Source of the DNA: Symbiodinium natans
Lineage: Eukaryota; Sar; Dinophyceae; Suessiales; Symbiodiniaceae
Direction: 5' to 3'
Length of the DNA stretch: 64,000 bases
Assembly (NCBI GenBank): GCA_905221605.1
Contig: CAJNDS010002444.1
Location: 289,765 to 353,764, forward strand
In this document: positions 11,901 through 27,365 of the stretch, piece by piece
Layout of the letters: each line of letters begins with the position of its first letter
How positions within the stretch are numbered: the stretch's first letter is position 1
The notes under the pieces: model-generated
Database searches by the model: none
What the model saw: the letters and a program-made list of their open reading frames with translations, nothing else
Told to the model about the DNA's origin: nothing
Program-made: the position numbers and the translations under genes

Positions 11901-14684
11901 TACCCGCAATGAAAAATGAGATTTTTTGATAGTGAAATCGATGCTTAATTGAGGCCCTTAAAGAAGGGGAATCCAGGAGCAGACACAAAGGGTTCCCTGA
12001 CCTTCAAATAAATAAGGGCCTCTACGGGCCCTGACACGCCGAAGGCCCGAAAAGGGCCGAGGCTACCCCCAACCCCAGCTTAAACCCTAACAGCGCAACT
12101 TTAAAAACATCAAAGCAAGCATCAGAGCACAAGAAAGTAAATTCCATAAACCCTAAACCCTAATAGAGTATAGTTTGGGTGGCCGGGGTGGGTTGACGGG
12201 CAACGCGAGCGCGCGGCCCGGGGTGTTTCACACCCGAGCGCGCGCCCTCCCCTGACACACCCTAAACCCTAAACCCTAAACCCTAAACCCTAAACCCTAA
12301 ACCCTAAACCCCCTCCCCCCTAAACCCCCTAAACCCCAGACCCTGAATAGCAAGAAGCCTCCAAGGAAACATTGGCGTTGCTGCTCCAACACGTCGCCTA
12401 TCCTCTGAACCTGCCGCCGGAGGCAGCGGAACTTGCCCCAAAACCCACTTGCAGGTTCAGGGTTTAGGGTTTAGGTCTTAGGCTTTAGGGTTTAGGGTGC
12501 AGGGTTTAGGGTTTAGGGTGTAGGGTTCAGGGTTTAGGGACTGCACGTATAAGCCATTTGATATTAATGCCTAAGTACCCTAAGGCGGTTTTACTCGGGG
12601 CAGAAGTGCAGTTAGAGCTGGACTTCGAAGTAACGCAATATGGTGATCAACCCTAACCCCTAACCCCAAACCCCTAAACCCTAAACCCTAACCCCTAACC
12701 CCTAACCCCTAACCCCTAAACCCTAAACCCTAAACCCTAAACCCTAACCCCAAACCCTAAACCCTAACCCCAAACCCTAAACCCCAAACCCTAAACCCTA
12801 ACCCTAATCCCTGATCCCTAATCCCTAGTCCCTAAACCCTAACTTGAATTGACGATCCCAGGCATCGCCCGCCATAGCCTAGATGCTGAAGTTCTTGGGG
12901 CTGGGGGTTCAATTCGGTTTCGAGCTTAGTTAGGGTTATGTAGGGTTTAGGGTTTAGGGTTTAGGGTTTAGGGTTTAGGGCTTAGTTAGGGTTATGTAGG
13001 GTTTAAGGGTTTGTTTGGGCTTAGTTAGGCTCATTTTTGGTTTAGGGCTGCAACACCCCGTAGCCCCCTATCAGCCCTAAACCTGAAACCCCGAACTAGA
13101 GCCCAAAGAGAAACCCTAAACCCTAAACCCTAAACCCTAAACCCTAAACCCTAAACCCTAAACCCTAAACCCTAAACCCTAAACCCTAAACCCTAAACCC
13201 TAAACCCTAAACCCTAAACCCTAAACCTAAACCCTAAACCCTAAACCCTAAACCCTAAGCCCTAAGCCCGAAGCCAAACAACCAAGAGTTCATGTAGCCA
13301 GGTGGTGCGGAACTTTGCCCGGGACCTGCCCAAGGACCGTTGGCTTCTTTAAGGGCTTTTGTTTAAGAATTTCTAGTGTTTATCATAAGGGTTTTTAGGA
13401 CTGTGTTTCTTGTTAGAGGTGGTTTTTCGAGGTCATTTTTTTCGCACCCTGGTTGCGATCCCGTAGCCATGTAGGGCAGCGCATAATGCGGCTATTACCG
13501 AGCCATTACACTTGACCCGCCCCCACCCCCCCCCCCCCCCCACCCAAAACCCCTAAACCCTGGGGCTTTCCTAAACCCTACAACCCAAAACCCCAAAACC
13601 CCAAAACCCTAAACCATAAACCCTAAACTATAAACCCTAAACCCTAACCCTAAACCCTCAACCCTAAACCCTAACATAGGTAGGCAGCTAGGGAAGCTGA
13701 AGGACAAGATCCGCTATTCCGGCACGCTGCTTGCCATGCTCAACTTCGGCCAGGTTTGGGGAGCCGGGAAAGGAGGGGGGTGGTGGTTTAGGGTTTAGGG
13801 TTTAGGGTTTAGGGTTTAGGGTTTAGGGTTTAGGGTTTAGGGTTTAGGGTTTAGGGTTTAGGGTTTAGGGTTTAGGGTTTAGGGTTTAGGGTTTAGGGTT
13901 TAGGGTTTGGTTTAGGGTTAAGGTTTAGGGGGGTTCAGGGGTTTAGTGAGGGCCTGAAACCCTAAGCATTAGTGCCACTTCCTTGGTTTAGGTTTTAGGG
14001 TTTAGGGTGACAGGGTGCCGGGGTAACAGGGTCGAGGGTGTTCAGTCGTCCCCTTTTGCTTTCCTCTTTTCAGGGGATAGATAGGTTTTGGGTTTAGGGT
14101 TCGGGGTTTAGGCTTTAGGGTTCGGGTTGTCAGATGCTCTGTGGTCCCCCCTTTGCTTTCTTTAAGGGTTTATGGGGCTTCTAGGGTATCATAGGGTTTT
14201 ATTGGGTTCTATTGGGTTCCGGGTTCTCCTTTATACCCCCAAGGAAGCAAGAAGAAAAACACCCAGCTTCATATTCGGCTTGAGCATGAGGGTTTAGGGT
14301 TTAGTGTTTAGGGTTGAGGGTTTACAGGGCTTAGGGTATAGGGTTGTTACAAAGTCTCTTACTATGGGGCCCTTACCTTTTTTGAAAGGGTGCTGAAGTA
14401 TGGATCCTTTGGAATTATGTGATGAAAAGGAGAACATAAAGGAGATCAATGCAATAGTAGGCAATCGGATCCCAAACATGTAGGATGCAATTTTACTTGA
14501 TCATTCTTGGTACAGGTACCTTATCTGTTTCCAATACAACCTTCTGAAAAAATGTGGTTTCACATGGTTGCGACTGACCTGCTACTCGCAAGACGTGTTG
14601 GACAGACCTGGGTGAACACGCAGATGTTCATGTTGTTTGCCGCGCTCAACGCGCGACAGGGGGGTTGCAATGTTCAGCTAAGCG
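5901..14684 (+). CDS. Partial multi-exon gene, unknown helical protein
   Basis: Blocks that keep one frame: 5901-5942, 6312-6355, 7669-7729, 8793-8870, 9567-9641, 10036-10091, 10592-10634, 12366-12422, 13302-13334, 13688-13753, 14516-14684. Sample peptides: VSEAERLIE, LLLVHETLANELVELASMD, LYREWLMRKLVVAGLTKARL, KLLVLSGQPGVDPKKLAMAF, ETLALLLQHVAYPLNLPPE, RNFARDLPK, KDKIRYSGTLLAMLNFGQ, MVATDLLLARRVGQTWVNTQ. Content suggests mostly helices. Donors include GT, GC and GA; nearly all acceptors are AG|G. The block at 10036 is also open in a Lys-rich frame that does not fit the chain. The last block has a textbook donor (G|GTATGTGAG). It may be more than one gene; neither terminus is seen. Confidence 0.4.
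6363..7668. repeat. Intronic stretch: arrays, homopolymers, G-rich tract
   Basis: CCCTAAA 6363-6395, decayed C-rich DNA with C runs (6643-6660), TTTAGGG 6860-6925, unique DNA 6930-7340, and an almost pure G tract with single T/A (7456-7529). The block 7384-7426 (LVQEARITGATAKT) could be an exon but does not fit the chain. Confidence 0.5.
7794..7913. mobile_element. C-family TIR element, copy C1
   Basis: Left end ACCCAGAGTAGGCGC and right end CTCTTGGGTCTAGG, an imperfect inverted repeat, around TTTTTTGGGGG and AAAGGGAGTACCC. Three other copies are in the window. Confidence 0.65.
7955..8370. repeat. Telomere-type arrays
   Basis: CCCTAAA 7964-8001, then a long TTTAGGG array 8118-8304 with a few variants, then CCCTCAA/CCCTAAA 8322-8360. 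Confidence 0.8.
8582..8690. mobile_element. E-family TIR element, copy E1
   Basis: Left CTACTCTTTGCCTAAGAACC and right GGTTCTTAAGCAATTAGTAG are near-perfect inverted ends around an AT-rich core (AATAATAATCTCTATATTAA). Confidence 0.7.
8871..9566. repeat. Intronic arrays
   Basis: CCCTAAA 8875-8940, TTTAGGG 8977-9020, CCCTAAA 9186-9233, unique 9234-9480, and CCCTCAA/CCCTAAA 9497-9545. An open frame on the minus strand here is composed of repeat and was dropped. Confidence 0.6.
9642..10035. repeat. Intronic TTTAGGG array and E-family copy E2
   Basis: TTTAGGG 9636-9688. E2 spans about 9838-9920, with GCATTTGCTTCAGGACCCCC on the left and GGGGTTCTTAAGCACATAG on the right. Degenerate CCCTAAA follows. 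Confidence 0.5.
10092..10591. repeat. Intronic TTTAGGG and CCCTAAA arrays
   Basis: TTTAGGG 10100-10182, decayed G-strand repeat to 10330, CCCTAAA 10385-10427 and 10527-10583. Confidence 0.7.
10650..11235. repeat. GC-rich low-complexity tract, CCAAGGGCCCCCCGGG units
   Basis: About 590 bp of overlapping GGGCCAAGGGCCCCCCGGGC-like units, self-complementary in part. Frames on both strands stay open for 100-290 codons only because the unit lacks stops; the translations are Gly/Pro/Ala/Arg repeats. Not treated as genes. Confidence 0.85.
11250..12100. repeat. Tandem/dispersed units of about 75-110 bp with palindromic core
   Basis: Copies of a unit with GGGCCTCTACGGGCCC and GCCGAAGGCCCGAAAAGGGC start near 11462, 11531, 11642 and 12006, with a decayed one at 11770. 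A second unit of about 120 bp (AAGAGCCACCAAAA, then GAAGGGGGACC, then CCGCAATGAAAA) occurs at 11272-11450 and 11830-11950. CCCTAAA-like tails (AGCTTAAACCCTAA) end several copies. Confidence 0.75.
12101..12365. repeat. GC hairpin and CCCTAAA array
   Basis: GAGCGCGCGG...GGGTGTTTCACACCC...GAGCGCGCGC at 12207-12247 can fold back. CCCTAAA follows at 12260-12312. Confidence 0.5.
12441..13301. repeat. Arrays with variant CCCCTAA units; two weak coding blocks
   Basis: TTTAGG-type 12456-12540; mixed CCCTAA/CCCCTAA/CCCTAAT 12650-12840; TTTAGGG 12945-12980; long CCCTAAA 13111-13260 (about 20 units). Blocks at 12602-12650 (EVQLELDFEVTQYGDQ) and 12855-12900 (IARHSLDAEVLG) could be exons but have no supported phase. 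Confidence 0.5.
13754..14515. repeat. Intronic long TTTAGGG array and unique DNA
   Basis: TTTAGGG 13787-13910, about 17 near-perfect units, then decayed G-strand repeat to 14125. 14130-14500 is mostly unique with a pyrimidine-rich acceptor region before 14516. Confidence 0.65.
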
Positions 14685-15055
14685 GTATGTGAGCTTCGCA
14701 GCAAGAAAAAGTCTCGCTGCACAGCGGGGGTAGCAGATCCTTCGGTACTTGAAGTCTACACACGACCTGGGCCCTTACCCTAAACCCTAAACCCTAAACC
14801 CTAAACCCTAAACCCTAAACCCTAAACCCTAAACCCTTGTGTACGGGTCTCACGCTAGCTGCTAAAAGCCCCCTCCCCCTCCTCGCGGCTGCCTCCGAAG
14901 GGCGAGCGGCGAGCGAGTTTAAGGTACGCACGTTGCGGCGAGGTTCTTGCAGGCAACCCTAAACCCTAAACCCTAAACCCTAAACCCTAAACCCTAAACC
15001 CTAAACCCTAAACCCTAAACCCTAAACCCTCAACCTAATGAGTTCCGAGCCGCAG
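14685..15055. repeat. Two CCCTAAA arrays
   Basis: CCCTAAA 14778-14836 and 14955-15032, with unique DNA between. No coding block seen. Confidence 0.7.
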
Positions 15056-16882
15056 GTGGTGGTGAATCACTTGATGGAGCACAAAGAGCACGCCTTGCAG
15101 GTGCGATGTTTAGGGCTTTAGGGCTTTAGGGTTTTGGGTTTTGGGTTTAGGGTTGAGGGTTTTGAGTTTAGGGTTCAGGGCTTAGGGGCATTAGGGGCAT
15201 TAGGGGCATTAGGGTGTGGGGCTTCTGGATTTATGGCTTAGGGTTCCCTCAACTGCTCGATTCTGCTAGATCCCGAACGCAGGGTTCCTAAAGCCCTGAA
15301 GCCCTAAACCCTGAACCCTTGAAGCCCTAAACCCTGAATATCCCGGTTTTATAGGGTTTTGACAGGACTCTGTTTCGGGTTTAGGGTTCTGGAGGTTACT
15401 GCACCCCTCCCCCCACGTCCTTAGCCCTGCAAACCAGCAAACCCTGTCCAACCCCCATTCGTGTAAAGTGTAACCCATGAACCCTACACCCTAAACCCCA
15501 AAACCCCAAGTCCACAGAACTCTCACCAGCAAGCTCCGAACGATCCAAGCGCCCCCGCCGCGTCTGCACCCTAAACCCTAAACCCCAAAACCCTAATCCC
15601 TAACCCGAGGTCTAGGGTTTAGGGTTTGGGGAACCCTAGACCCCTACTTCCAAGCCCCACGAGACGAATCTTCGTGAAGCTCTAAACCCTAAACCCTAAA
15701 CCCTAAACCCCAAACCCTAAACCCTAAACCCTGAACCCTAAACCCTAAACCCTATATATAAACCCTAAACCCTAAACCCTAAACCCTGGGAGGCTCTGAG
15801 CTCCTTCATCGAGAGCTGGTTTCTGGACGTCTGCCTCAGGGACGCTGAGGCCGGGGCCCCGGCATTTCGAGCTTGGGTTTTGAAAGGGTTCGGAGATTAT
15901 CACCCGAAACCCTAAACCCTAAACCCTAAACCCTAAACCCTAAACCCTAAACCTGGCGATTTAGGTTTTGGAGGTTGGGGTTTGAGATTTACGAGGGCTA
16001 TCGGGTTCGGGGTGTGCGCCGGGGAGGGTATGGGACCATTATGGGACTCACGGTTTTGGGGCTTATAAGGTTAAGTCACGGGCACGTAGGGCTGAGGCAG
16101 TCTGTATCCTCTCCGCTCAGATGTGGAAGCTTTGTCCTTCTACCGTGCGTCTGGAAAAAGTGGGGAGAGTGAGAGCATGTTGAGTGCAGGGGTGTGGGGG
16201 TGCAGGGGTGTGGGGTGAGGTTTTCGGCTTGAGGGTCAGAACCTTGAACACTGAAACCTCACCAGGGGCTTCGCTAAACCCTAAACCCTAAACCCTAAAC
16301 CCTAAACCCTAAACCCTAAACCCTAAACCCTAAACCCTAAACCCTAAACCCTAAACCCTAAACCCTAAACCCTAAACCCTAAACCCTAAACCCCACCAAA
16401 GACGCCCAGCAAGGCCATGAACGATCTCGAGCAGAACTCCCTCCGCTTGGTCTGCAGCGTTGCAGCAGGCGGGCTCCCAAACCCTAAGCCCTAAACCCTA
16501 ACTCCTAGACCCTAAGTCCTAAACCCTAAACCCTAAACCCTAAATCCTAGACCCGAAGTCACTGAAGTCCTAAAAGAGGGCAGCAGCTCGTAAACCACCC
16601 CAGAGTCCACCCCACTCTTGGCAAACTCTGCAACACCCAAAAACTGCAACGGAACAAGAATACTGAGAGAGACGACAACATCCTCGAAGGCTTCAGCAGC
16701 TACCCAGCTCAGTGCGTAGGACTCCCTGAAGCCCTGTTATGGGCCTAAACCCTGACCCTAAACCCTAAACCCTAACCCCTAAACCCTCAACCCTAAGCCC
16801 GAAGCTCTAAGCCCTAAGCCCTAAGGCCCCCCGCCTTGCATAGGCAACTTCAAAGGCGCCATCGTTCAGAGAGCTGGGTGCG
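15056..16882 (+). CDS. Partial multi-exon gene, unknown
   Basis: Exons 15056-15100, 15793-15849, 16414-16468 and 16844-16882 chain in frame. Peptides: VVVNHLMEHKEHALQ, ALSSFIESWFLDVCLRDAE, AMNDLEQNSLRLVCSVAA and NFKGAIVQRAGC, with a split Gly codon before the last. Acceptors are all AG|G. Donors are GT, GC, GC and GT. AGGCC is repeated at both borders of the third junction. The sequence suggests a helical cytosolic protein. The long CCCTAAA array 16274-16392 is part of the intron before exon 3. Neither terminus is fixed; a Lys-rich block at 17976-18054 could be the C-terminus. Confidence 0.5.
15101..15792. repeat. Intron: decayed G-strand repeat then CCCTAAA arrays
   Basis: TTTAGGG-like 15107-15245 with a triple GGGGCATTA; unique 15250-15480; CCCTAAA 15682-15788 interrupted by CTATATATA. 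Confidence 0.6.
15905..16413. repeat. Intron with CCCTAAA arrays
   Basis: CCCTAAA 15905-15952, then unique DNA with an open frame (15975-16172) lacking exon signals, then a pure CCCTAAA array 16274-16392 of about 17 units. Confidence 0.65.
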
Positions 16883-17975
16883 GTTTAGGGTTTAGGGCTT
16901 AGGGCTTAGGGCTTAGGGTTTAGGGTTTAGGGTTTAGGGTTTAGGGTTTAGGTTTTAGGGTTTAGGGTTTAGGGTTTAGGTTTTAGGGTTTAGGGTTTAG
17001 GGTAGAGGTTTTGGGGTTCAGGGTTTAGGGTTTAGGGAGTGGCGTTTCGGGTGTCCCACCATTGCAGTCCACGTTCAGGGCTTAGATGGGCGTTGAGAGT
17101 GTTGGGTTTGGGAGCACTTTCGGGTTTAGGGCTTAGGGCTACGTCCTGCAAGCAGCCTCTGCAACCTGCTACTCTGGAAAAACCTCGAAGCTAATCAAAC
17201 CCTAAACCCTAAACCCTAAACCCTAAACCCTAAACCAGTCAAGCCTCCAATCCCCGAAAATTCCGTAGACCATGGCAGCTCGGGCAGGTCTTCCCACGCT
17301 CAGGGCGCAGGCTCGGGATTTGCCTTAGAATCTTAGAACGCCTGAAAAACCCGACTCAGGTCCCCAACGCCCGAAAAAAATCTAAAGGCCCTCAAGCCCG
17401 AAAGCCCTCATGCCCTACACCCCGAACCCTACACCCTAACAGCGTACACAGTGCCCTAAGGCACCCTGCAACTCCCAGTCCTGAAATCCTGCAGGGTTTA
17501 AGGGGCCGGACCCCAAGACCTAAACTCTACAACCCTAAGACCCAAAACCCCAACCCCCCTAAAACCCCTAAGACCCTAAGACCCTAAGACCCTAAGACCC
17601 TAAGACCCTAAGACCCTAAGACCCTAAGACCCTAAGACCCTAAGACCCTAAGACCCTAAGACCCTAAGACCCTAAGACCCTAAGACCCTAAGACCCTAAG
17701 ACCCTAAGACCCTAAGACCCTAAGACCCTAAGACCCCAAACCCTAAACACCCTAAACCCTAAACCCTCAGATCCTGAGACCTTCAGACCCTACAACCCAG
17801 CCTACGAATCCTGCTGTTGGTTGCAAGCTGACACCCTGCCTGGCTCAAGCCTGAGCCCCCTGGGCTGCGGGCGGGTTAGGGTGGTTTAGGGTTTAGGGTT
17901 TAGGGTTTAGGGTCTAGGGTCTAGGGTCTAGGGTCTAGGGTCTAGGGTCTAGGGTCTAGGGTCTACCCTCTCCCG
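16883..17975. repeat. TTTAGGG, CCCTAAGA and GGGTCTA arrays
   Basis: TTTAGGG 16884-17036 with TTTTAGG and CTTAGGG variants; short coding-like DNA near 17130-17190 (AASATCYSGKTSK); CCCTAAA 17197-17235; a homogeneous 8-mer array ACCCTAAG 17567-17735; then TTTAGGG passing into GGGTCTA 17884-17965. Confidence 0.75.
17567..17735. repeat. Homogeneous CCCTAAGA 8-mer array
   Basis: About 21 identical tandem copies of ACCCTAAG. It is a one-base-longer, altered form of CCCTAAA and shows no drift between copies. Confidence 0.9.
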
Positions 17976-18054
17976 TGGCTAAGTACAAGAAGAAGGCCAA
18001 AGCAAAAACCAAAAGCAAACCCGATGGCATGACCCAACTTGCGTTAAGCCTTTA
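17976..18054 (+). CDS. Lys-rich exon-like block ending in a stop
   Basis: The frame reads VAKYKKKAKAKTKSKPDG and then MTQLALSL before TAA. This looks like a basic C-terminal tail. It follows a GGGTCTA array directly. The acceptor could be GGCTAAG at 17982. Possibly the end of the gene at 15056-16882, but the phase is not shown. Confidence 0.3.
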
Positions 18055-18295
18055 AGAAGTGATCCGCCATGGGTAAAGGGGAATGGAAAGGAGCTCGAGA
18101 AGTCAAGCGGGAAGGGGAACGAAGTCAAAGCGGCTTGAGGAGGAAATTCGAGCAGCGGAGCTCGTGAACTCCCAAAGGGCAGAAGGGCACCTAGGGGTCT
18201 CGGAGCCCTGGGTCCACTGCCCGCTCTAAGGCTCGGAGCCATCGTCGTCACACTGAGCTTAGAGCAAGCGAAGCGGCCCCGTCCAGACGCGGAAA

Positions 18296-18568
18296 ATGCA
18301 GGAAGAGGGCTTGACACCTTGGCAAAGGAGGGTAAGACTCCGTAGCCAGTCGGCATCTGGCACCTCCGGCCAGAGTCAACGGGTCGGCCTCGTACGACTT
18401 GATGTCAGACGACAACCAGCAAGCCGCAAGTACTGGACTGGGCAACCCGCAAATGAGGTCGAGACTCTCAGAGGGTCTAGGGTCGAGGGTCTAAGGTTAG
18501 CCCCAAGACCTATGCCACCTACAACCCTGACCGCTATGAACCCAACAGACCTTGAAAGCTTGACTTGA
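18296..18568 (+). CDS. ATG-started 90-codon open frame, unknown
   Basis: Starts MQEEGLTPWQRR and runs to TGA through largely non-repetitive DNA. Arg/Ser/Pro-rich. A strong donor-like AG|GGTAAGA lies 35 bases in, so only the first 12 residues may be exonic. A minus-strand frame overlaps 17979-18445, which weakens the case. The region 18055-18480 is unusually free of telomere repeat. Confidence 0.25.
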   Translation: MQEEGLTPWQRRVRLRSQSASGTSGQSQRVGLVRLDVRRQPASRKYWTGQPANEVETLRGSRVEGLRLAPRPMPPTTLTAMNPTDLESLT

Positions 18569-18704
18569 GAGTAGCCCTAGACCCTAGTTAAGCAGTTGAG
18601 CCCCAAACCCAAAACCTTAAAACCCCAAACCCCAAACCCCAAACCCCAAACCCTAAACCCTAAACCCTAAACCCTAAACCCGAAAGAGTCGGCAGCGGCG
18701 CGAG

Positions 18705-18762
18705 GCCGTTTCCGGAATCGCGGCCAGCCAGATGGAGGGCTGGAGCGAGAACTTGGACTCAG
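18705..18762 (+). CDS. Exon-like block, unknown
   Basis: GCGCGAG|GCC acceptor; phase-0 frame AVSGIAASQMEGWSENLDS, then G|GC donor. CCCTAAA 18651-18682 precedes and TTTAGGG follows. Confidence 0.45.
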
Positions 18763-18940
18763 GCGGGGCTTCAGGGCTTCAGGGTATGGGAGTTTAGGGT
18801 TTAGGGTTTCGGGTTTGGGGTTTAGGAGTTTAGGGTTTAGGGTTTGGGGTTTGGGGTTTCGGGTTTCGGGTATGGGTTTAGGGTTTAGGGTTTGGGGGTT
18901 TAAATTAGGGTTTAGGACTCAGGCAGTGCTTCAGGTCTTA

Positions 18941-19182
18941 CTTGCAGGTTCATGATACTTACCAACCAATCACAACTGTACTTATAACCTAGGTAGGGCT
19001 TTGGGACATTTTATATTTTCCCTTACTGGCCTTAAGAGGATCTTATCTACTGATATTTTTCAAAGGCTTTAAAAGCCCCACCTAGTAACTGTACTTATAA
19101 CCATATTAGGGCACTTCAGAGGCATATAAGTGGGCTTATTAGTACAGTTACAATTGGTTAATGAGTACCATGGACCTCCAAG
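18941..19182. mobile_element. D-family TIR element, copy D2 (with insertion)
   Basis: Ends CTTGCAGGTTCATGATACTT and GAGTACCATGGACCTCCAAG are inverted, with subterminal AACTGTACTTATAACC. The middle (about 19005-19080) matches the block also found at 43790-43865, so one element appears to sit inside another. Confidence 0.65.
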
Positions 19183-19563
19183 TAGGGGTTAGGGGGTTCA
19201 GGTGTTTGGGGGTTTAGGGCTTTCGGGGTTCAGGGTTTAGGGTTCAGGGGTTTAGGGTTTAGGCTTTAGGGGTTTAGGGGTTTAGGGGTTTAGGGTTTAG
19301 GGTTTTGGGGTTGGGGTTTGGGGCTTCGGGGTGTGGGAGTTAGGGGTTTTAGGGGTTTGGGGTTCAGGGTGTGGGAGTTTAGTGTTTTAGGGGTTTAGCT
19401 TGTTGTTTAGGGTTTGGGTTTTCGGGTTTTAGGACGTAGGGTTTGGGTTCAGGGTTTTAGGGTTTAGGCTTCTAGGTTTCAGCGTTTTCGTGTTTTAACT
19501 AGGGTTGGGTTTTTTAGGGTGTGTGTGTGTGTGTGTGTGTTTTAGGGTGTGGGGTTTGTAACT

Positions 19564-19655
19564 TGGCATGTTCCCCCGTAAAACTAACAGTCCTTAATCC
19601 AATAGGGATCGTAGTACCCCCTATTCAGGACTGTTAGTAGAAGGGGACTTTAACC
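19564..19655. mobile_element. A-family TIR element, copy A2
   Basis: GGCATGTTCCCCCGTAAAAC on the left and CTGTTAGTAGAAGGGGAC on the right. The right end is eroded. Confidence 0.55.
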
Positions 19656-20337
19656 CTAAACAATTGAGAAATCGGAAGTTAACAGGGTTGGGTAGTTCCT
19701 CCGGCGTCAGCTTGCACAGAGCTGAGGATTGTAAGACCTCCCCAACCCAAAATAGAAGCTGAAAGTCCAAGCACAGACCCCAAGTTTGAAAGCCCCAGGT
19801 TTAGGGTTTAGGGTTTAGGGTTTAGGGTTTAGGGTTTAGGGTTTAGGGTTTAGGGTTTAGGGTTTAGGGTTTAGGGTTTAGGGTTTAGGGTTTAGGGCCG
19901 TTTAGGGTTTAGGGCCGTTTAGGGTTTAGGGTTTAGGGTTCAGGGTTCAGGGTTCAGGGTTTAGGGTTTAGGGCTAGCTGCGCCACTCAGGCATCGCTCA
20001 GCTCGCAGAGGGCCTTTGCGTGCCTCGCTCCACTTGCAGCTCGGCCCGGTAGCTGGGGTGGGGGGTTTAGGGCTTTTGAAAGGTTTGGGACTTTTGGGGG
20101 TTTAGGGTTTAGGGTTTAGGGTTTAGGGTTTAGGGCTTAGGGCTTAGGGCTTAGGGCTTAGGGTTAGGGTTTAGGGCCTGAAGGCCATTGAAAGGTTTGG
20201 GGCCTTTGAGGTTTAGCATTGCAGGGTTCGGGGCGGCCTTTGGTGTGTGCTTGGTAAGCTCTGATCACCCGACTCTCTCACACGCAGAGGCCCTGTAGGC
20301 CCCAGATCCTCAACCCCAAAGCCTGGTTGTCCCCAAG

Positions 20338-25632
<5,295 letters not shown>

Positions 25633-27365
25633 GTGGGTTTAGGGTTAAGAGTTCAGGGTTTCGGGTTTAGGGTTTAGGGTGTAGGGTTCAGGGTTTAGGG
25701 TTTAGGGTTCAACTTGTAGGGCGGGGGTCTGCCGGGCGGGAAGACTTGGGGCGAAGGGTTGGATTGCCATGTCTACATTGGATGGGGCGGTAGTGGCGAC
25801 TTGCCCACAACATAGTGACGCGACTTGATCCTGAAAACCCTAAATCCTGCAACCCTAACACCTAACCCCAAAACCCTAAAACCCTAGAATCCTTCTAAGA
25901 GGGCCTGCGGTGGTTTTCGGCCGTGGCCCTTTGGCTTCGCGTAAGTACGAATAGTATCCCCTTATGGTCCCCGTGTATAAGTACGCTATACAATAGCCTG
26001 TGTCCCGCCCTCACAGGTAGGACTGACGGGTTTCGCAGTTTGGGTCCAGGGTTCAGGGTTTATCAAGGGGTTAAGACTCGTACCTTGAAGGTTGTGCCCC
26101 TAAAGGTTCCCCTTAATCTGCTCCTCACATGGCCCTTCTATCCCCTTAGGGATCTTTTAAGAGGTTCCACAAACCCTAAACCCTAAGCCCTAAGCCCTAA
26201 ACCCTAAACCCTAAACCCTAAACGGTTCAACCTCAAGGGTCCAAGGTACAACTCCCAGAGTTTAGCGCCAGTGTGTCGCGATCCTTTCTGGATTGAATCC
26301 TTGATCTTGCAACCGCTGTACAGGCAGAAGAGGATCCCTAACCCTAAACCCTAAACCCTAAACCCTAAACCCTAAACCCTAAACCCTAAACCCCAAACCT
26401 CGAATGCGAAACCCCAAGTTCTGTCTCAACCAATGCTGGAGATGTGCAGGGGGTTCAGGGTCTTGGAAGGGTTGCAGGGTTCAGGCGTTGATGGTTTTAG
26501 CGAATTAGGGTTCTAGGGGGATCAGGTTCCATTTGACAAGTCTGTTAGAATTCGGCTTAATGCTGTGCTCTTTTTATGCCCATATGAAGACCTGAATCCT
26601 CTGATTTCGTTGTCATGTTCTTGGTTCGATCAGGCCCGATCCTCAGATGCAAAACGATACACCACGCGGAAAGCTGGTGTTTCCGGCAAATTTAGAGTTC
26701 AGGGTTTAGGGTTTCGGGCTGCTGCTTCAAGCCATCGAAGTTCCGAATCTGAGATGGGGGCATGCGCTGTCTGCACCAGCACGGCTTCAAGTAGGAAGGG
26801 GTCGGCGTCCCGTTTGCTATTTTTCAAACAGCATTCTTGTTCATGTTTGTGCGGCGTGCAAATGCAAACTTAATTGCTGTTGCTGCTGCTAGGGTTTAGG
26901 GTTTAGGGTTTGGGGGTTCGGGTTTCGGGTTTCGGGTTTAGAGTTCAGGGTTCAGGGTTCAGGTTCGGAAAACGTGACCTTGTCCCTCTTCTTGGCTAAG
27001 GAAGGTGTGTTAGTGTCTAACAGTGGCCTCTTAGTCAGCAGTGAGCTTTGCTGCTCTGTTGCTTGCCGTCTTGTTCAAGCTGTGTGCCGTGCGACAGCAT
27101 CGTTCAAAGCCCTTGCTCCGTGCCTGCGGTAGCGCTCCGCGTTCTCGCCAAGTGAAAATTAGCCTCAAGCTCTTACTAAACCCTGAACCTTCCCTAAAAC
27201 CTTCTTGACAGCCCAGTGGTGCCTTTTCCTTTCTTTGGGTTCAAGGCTCCCTGATAAAGTAACCAGCCCGGAAAAGGGTGCCCTTATTATAACACGGTTA
27301 CCCGGTTACCAAGCCTGAAGCTCAGAGCAATAAAGCATCGACCGCGGACCCAGGATTCGTGCACT
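25633..27365. other. Probable intergenic stretch, few repeats
   Basis: Short TTTAGGG at 25665-25710, CCCTAAA 26173-26222 and 26341-26400, unique DNA 26540-26880 with an open frame (26565-26873) that includes a TTTAGGG remnant, TTTAGGG 26891-26960, and a B-family element at 27206-27313. No supported exon. Confidence 0.4.
27206..27313. mobile_element. B-family TIR element, copy B1
   Basis: GACAGCCCAGTGGTGCCTTT ... TCCCTGATAAAGTAACC ... AAAAGGGTGCCCTTATTATA ... GGTTACCAAG: the family motif order, with a shortened right end. Confidence 0.65.

Larger units (their letters stand above)
18763..20337. repeat. Intergenic or intronic arrays with two TIR elements
   Basis: Degenerate TTTAGGG 18790-18915; D2 18941-19182; decayed G-strand repeat 19195-19520; TG run; A2 19564-19655; a long TTTAGGG array 19799-19895 continuing to 19974; TTTAGGG/CTTAGGG 20098-20175. 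No coding block supported before 20338. Confidence 0.6.

Noticed and set aside
13455-13480. CCGTAGCCAT, matching the start of the dinoflagellate spliced leader
   Set aside because: Only ten bases match and the next bases diverge from the known leader; no donor GT or repeated unit as in leader gene arrays.
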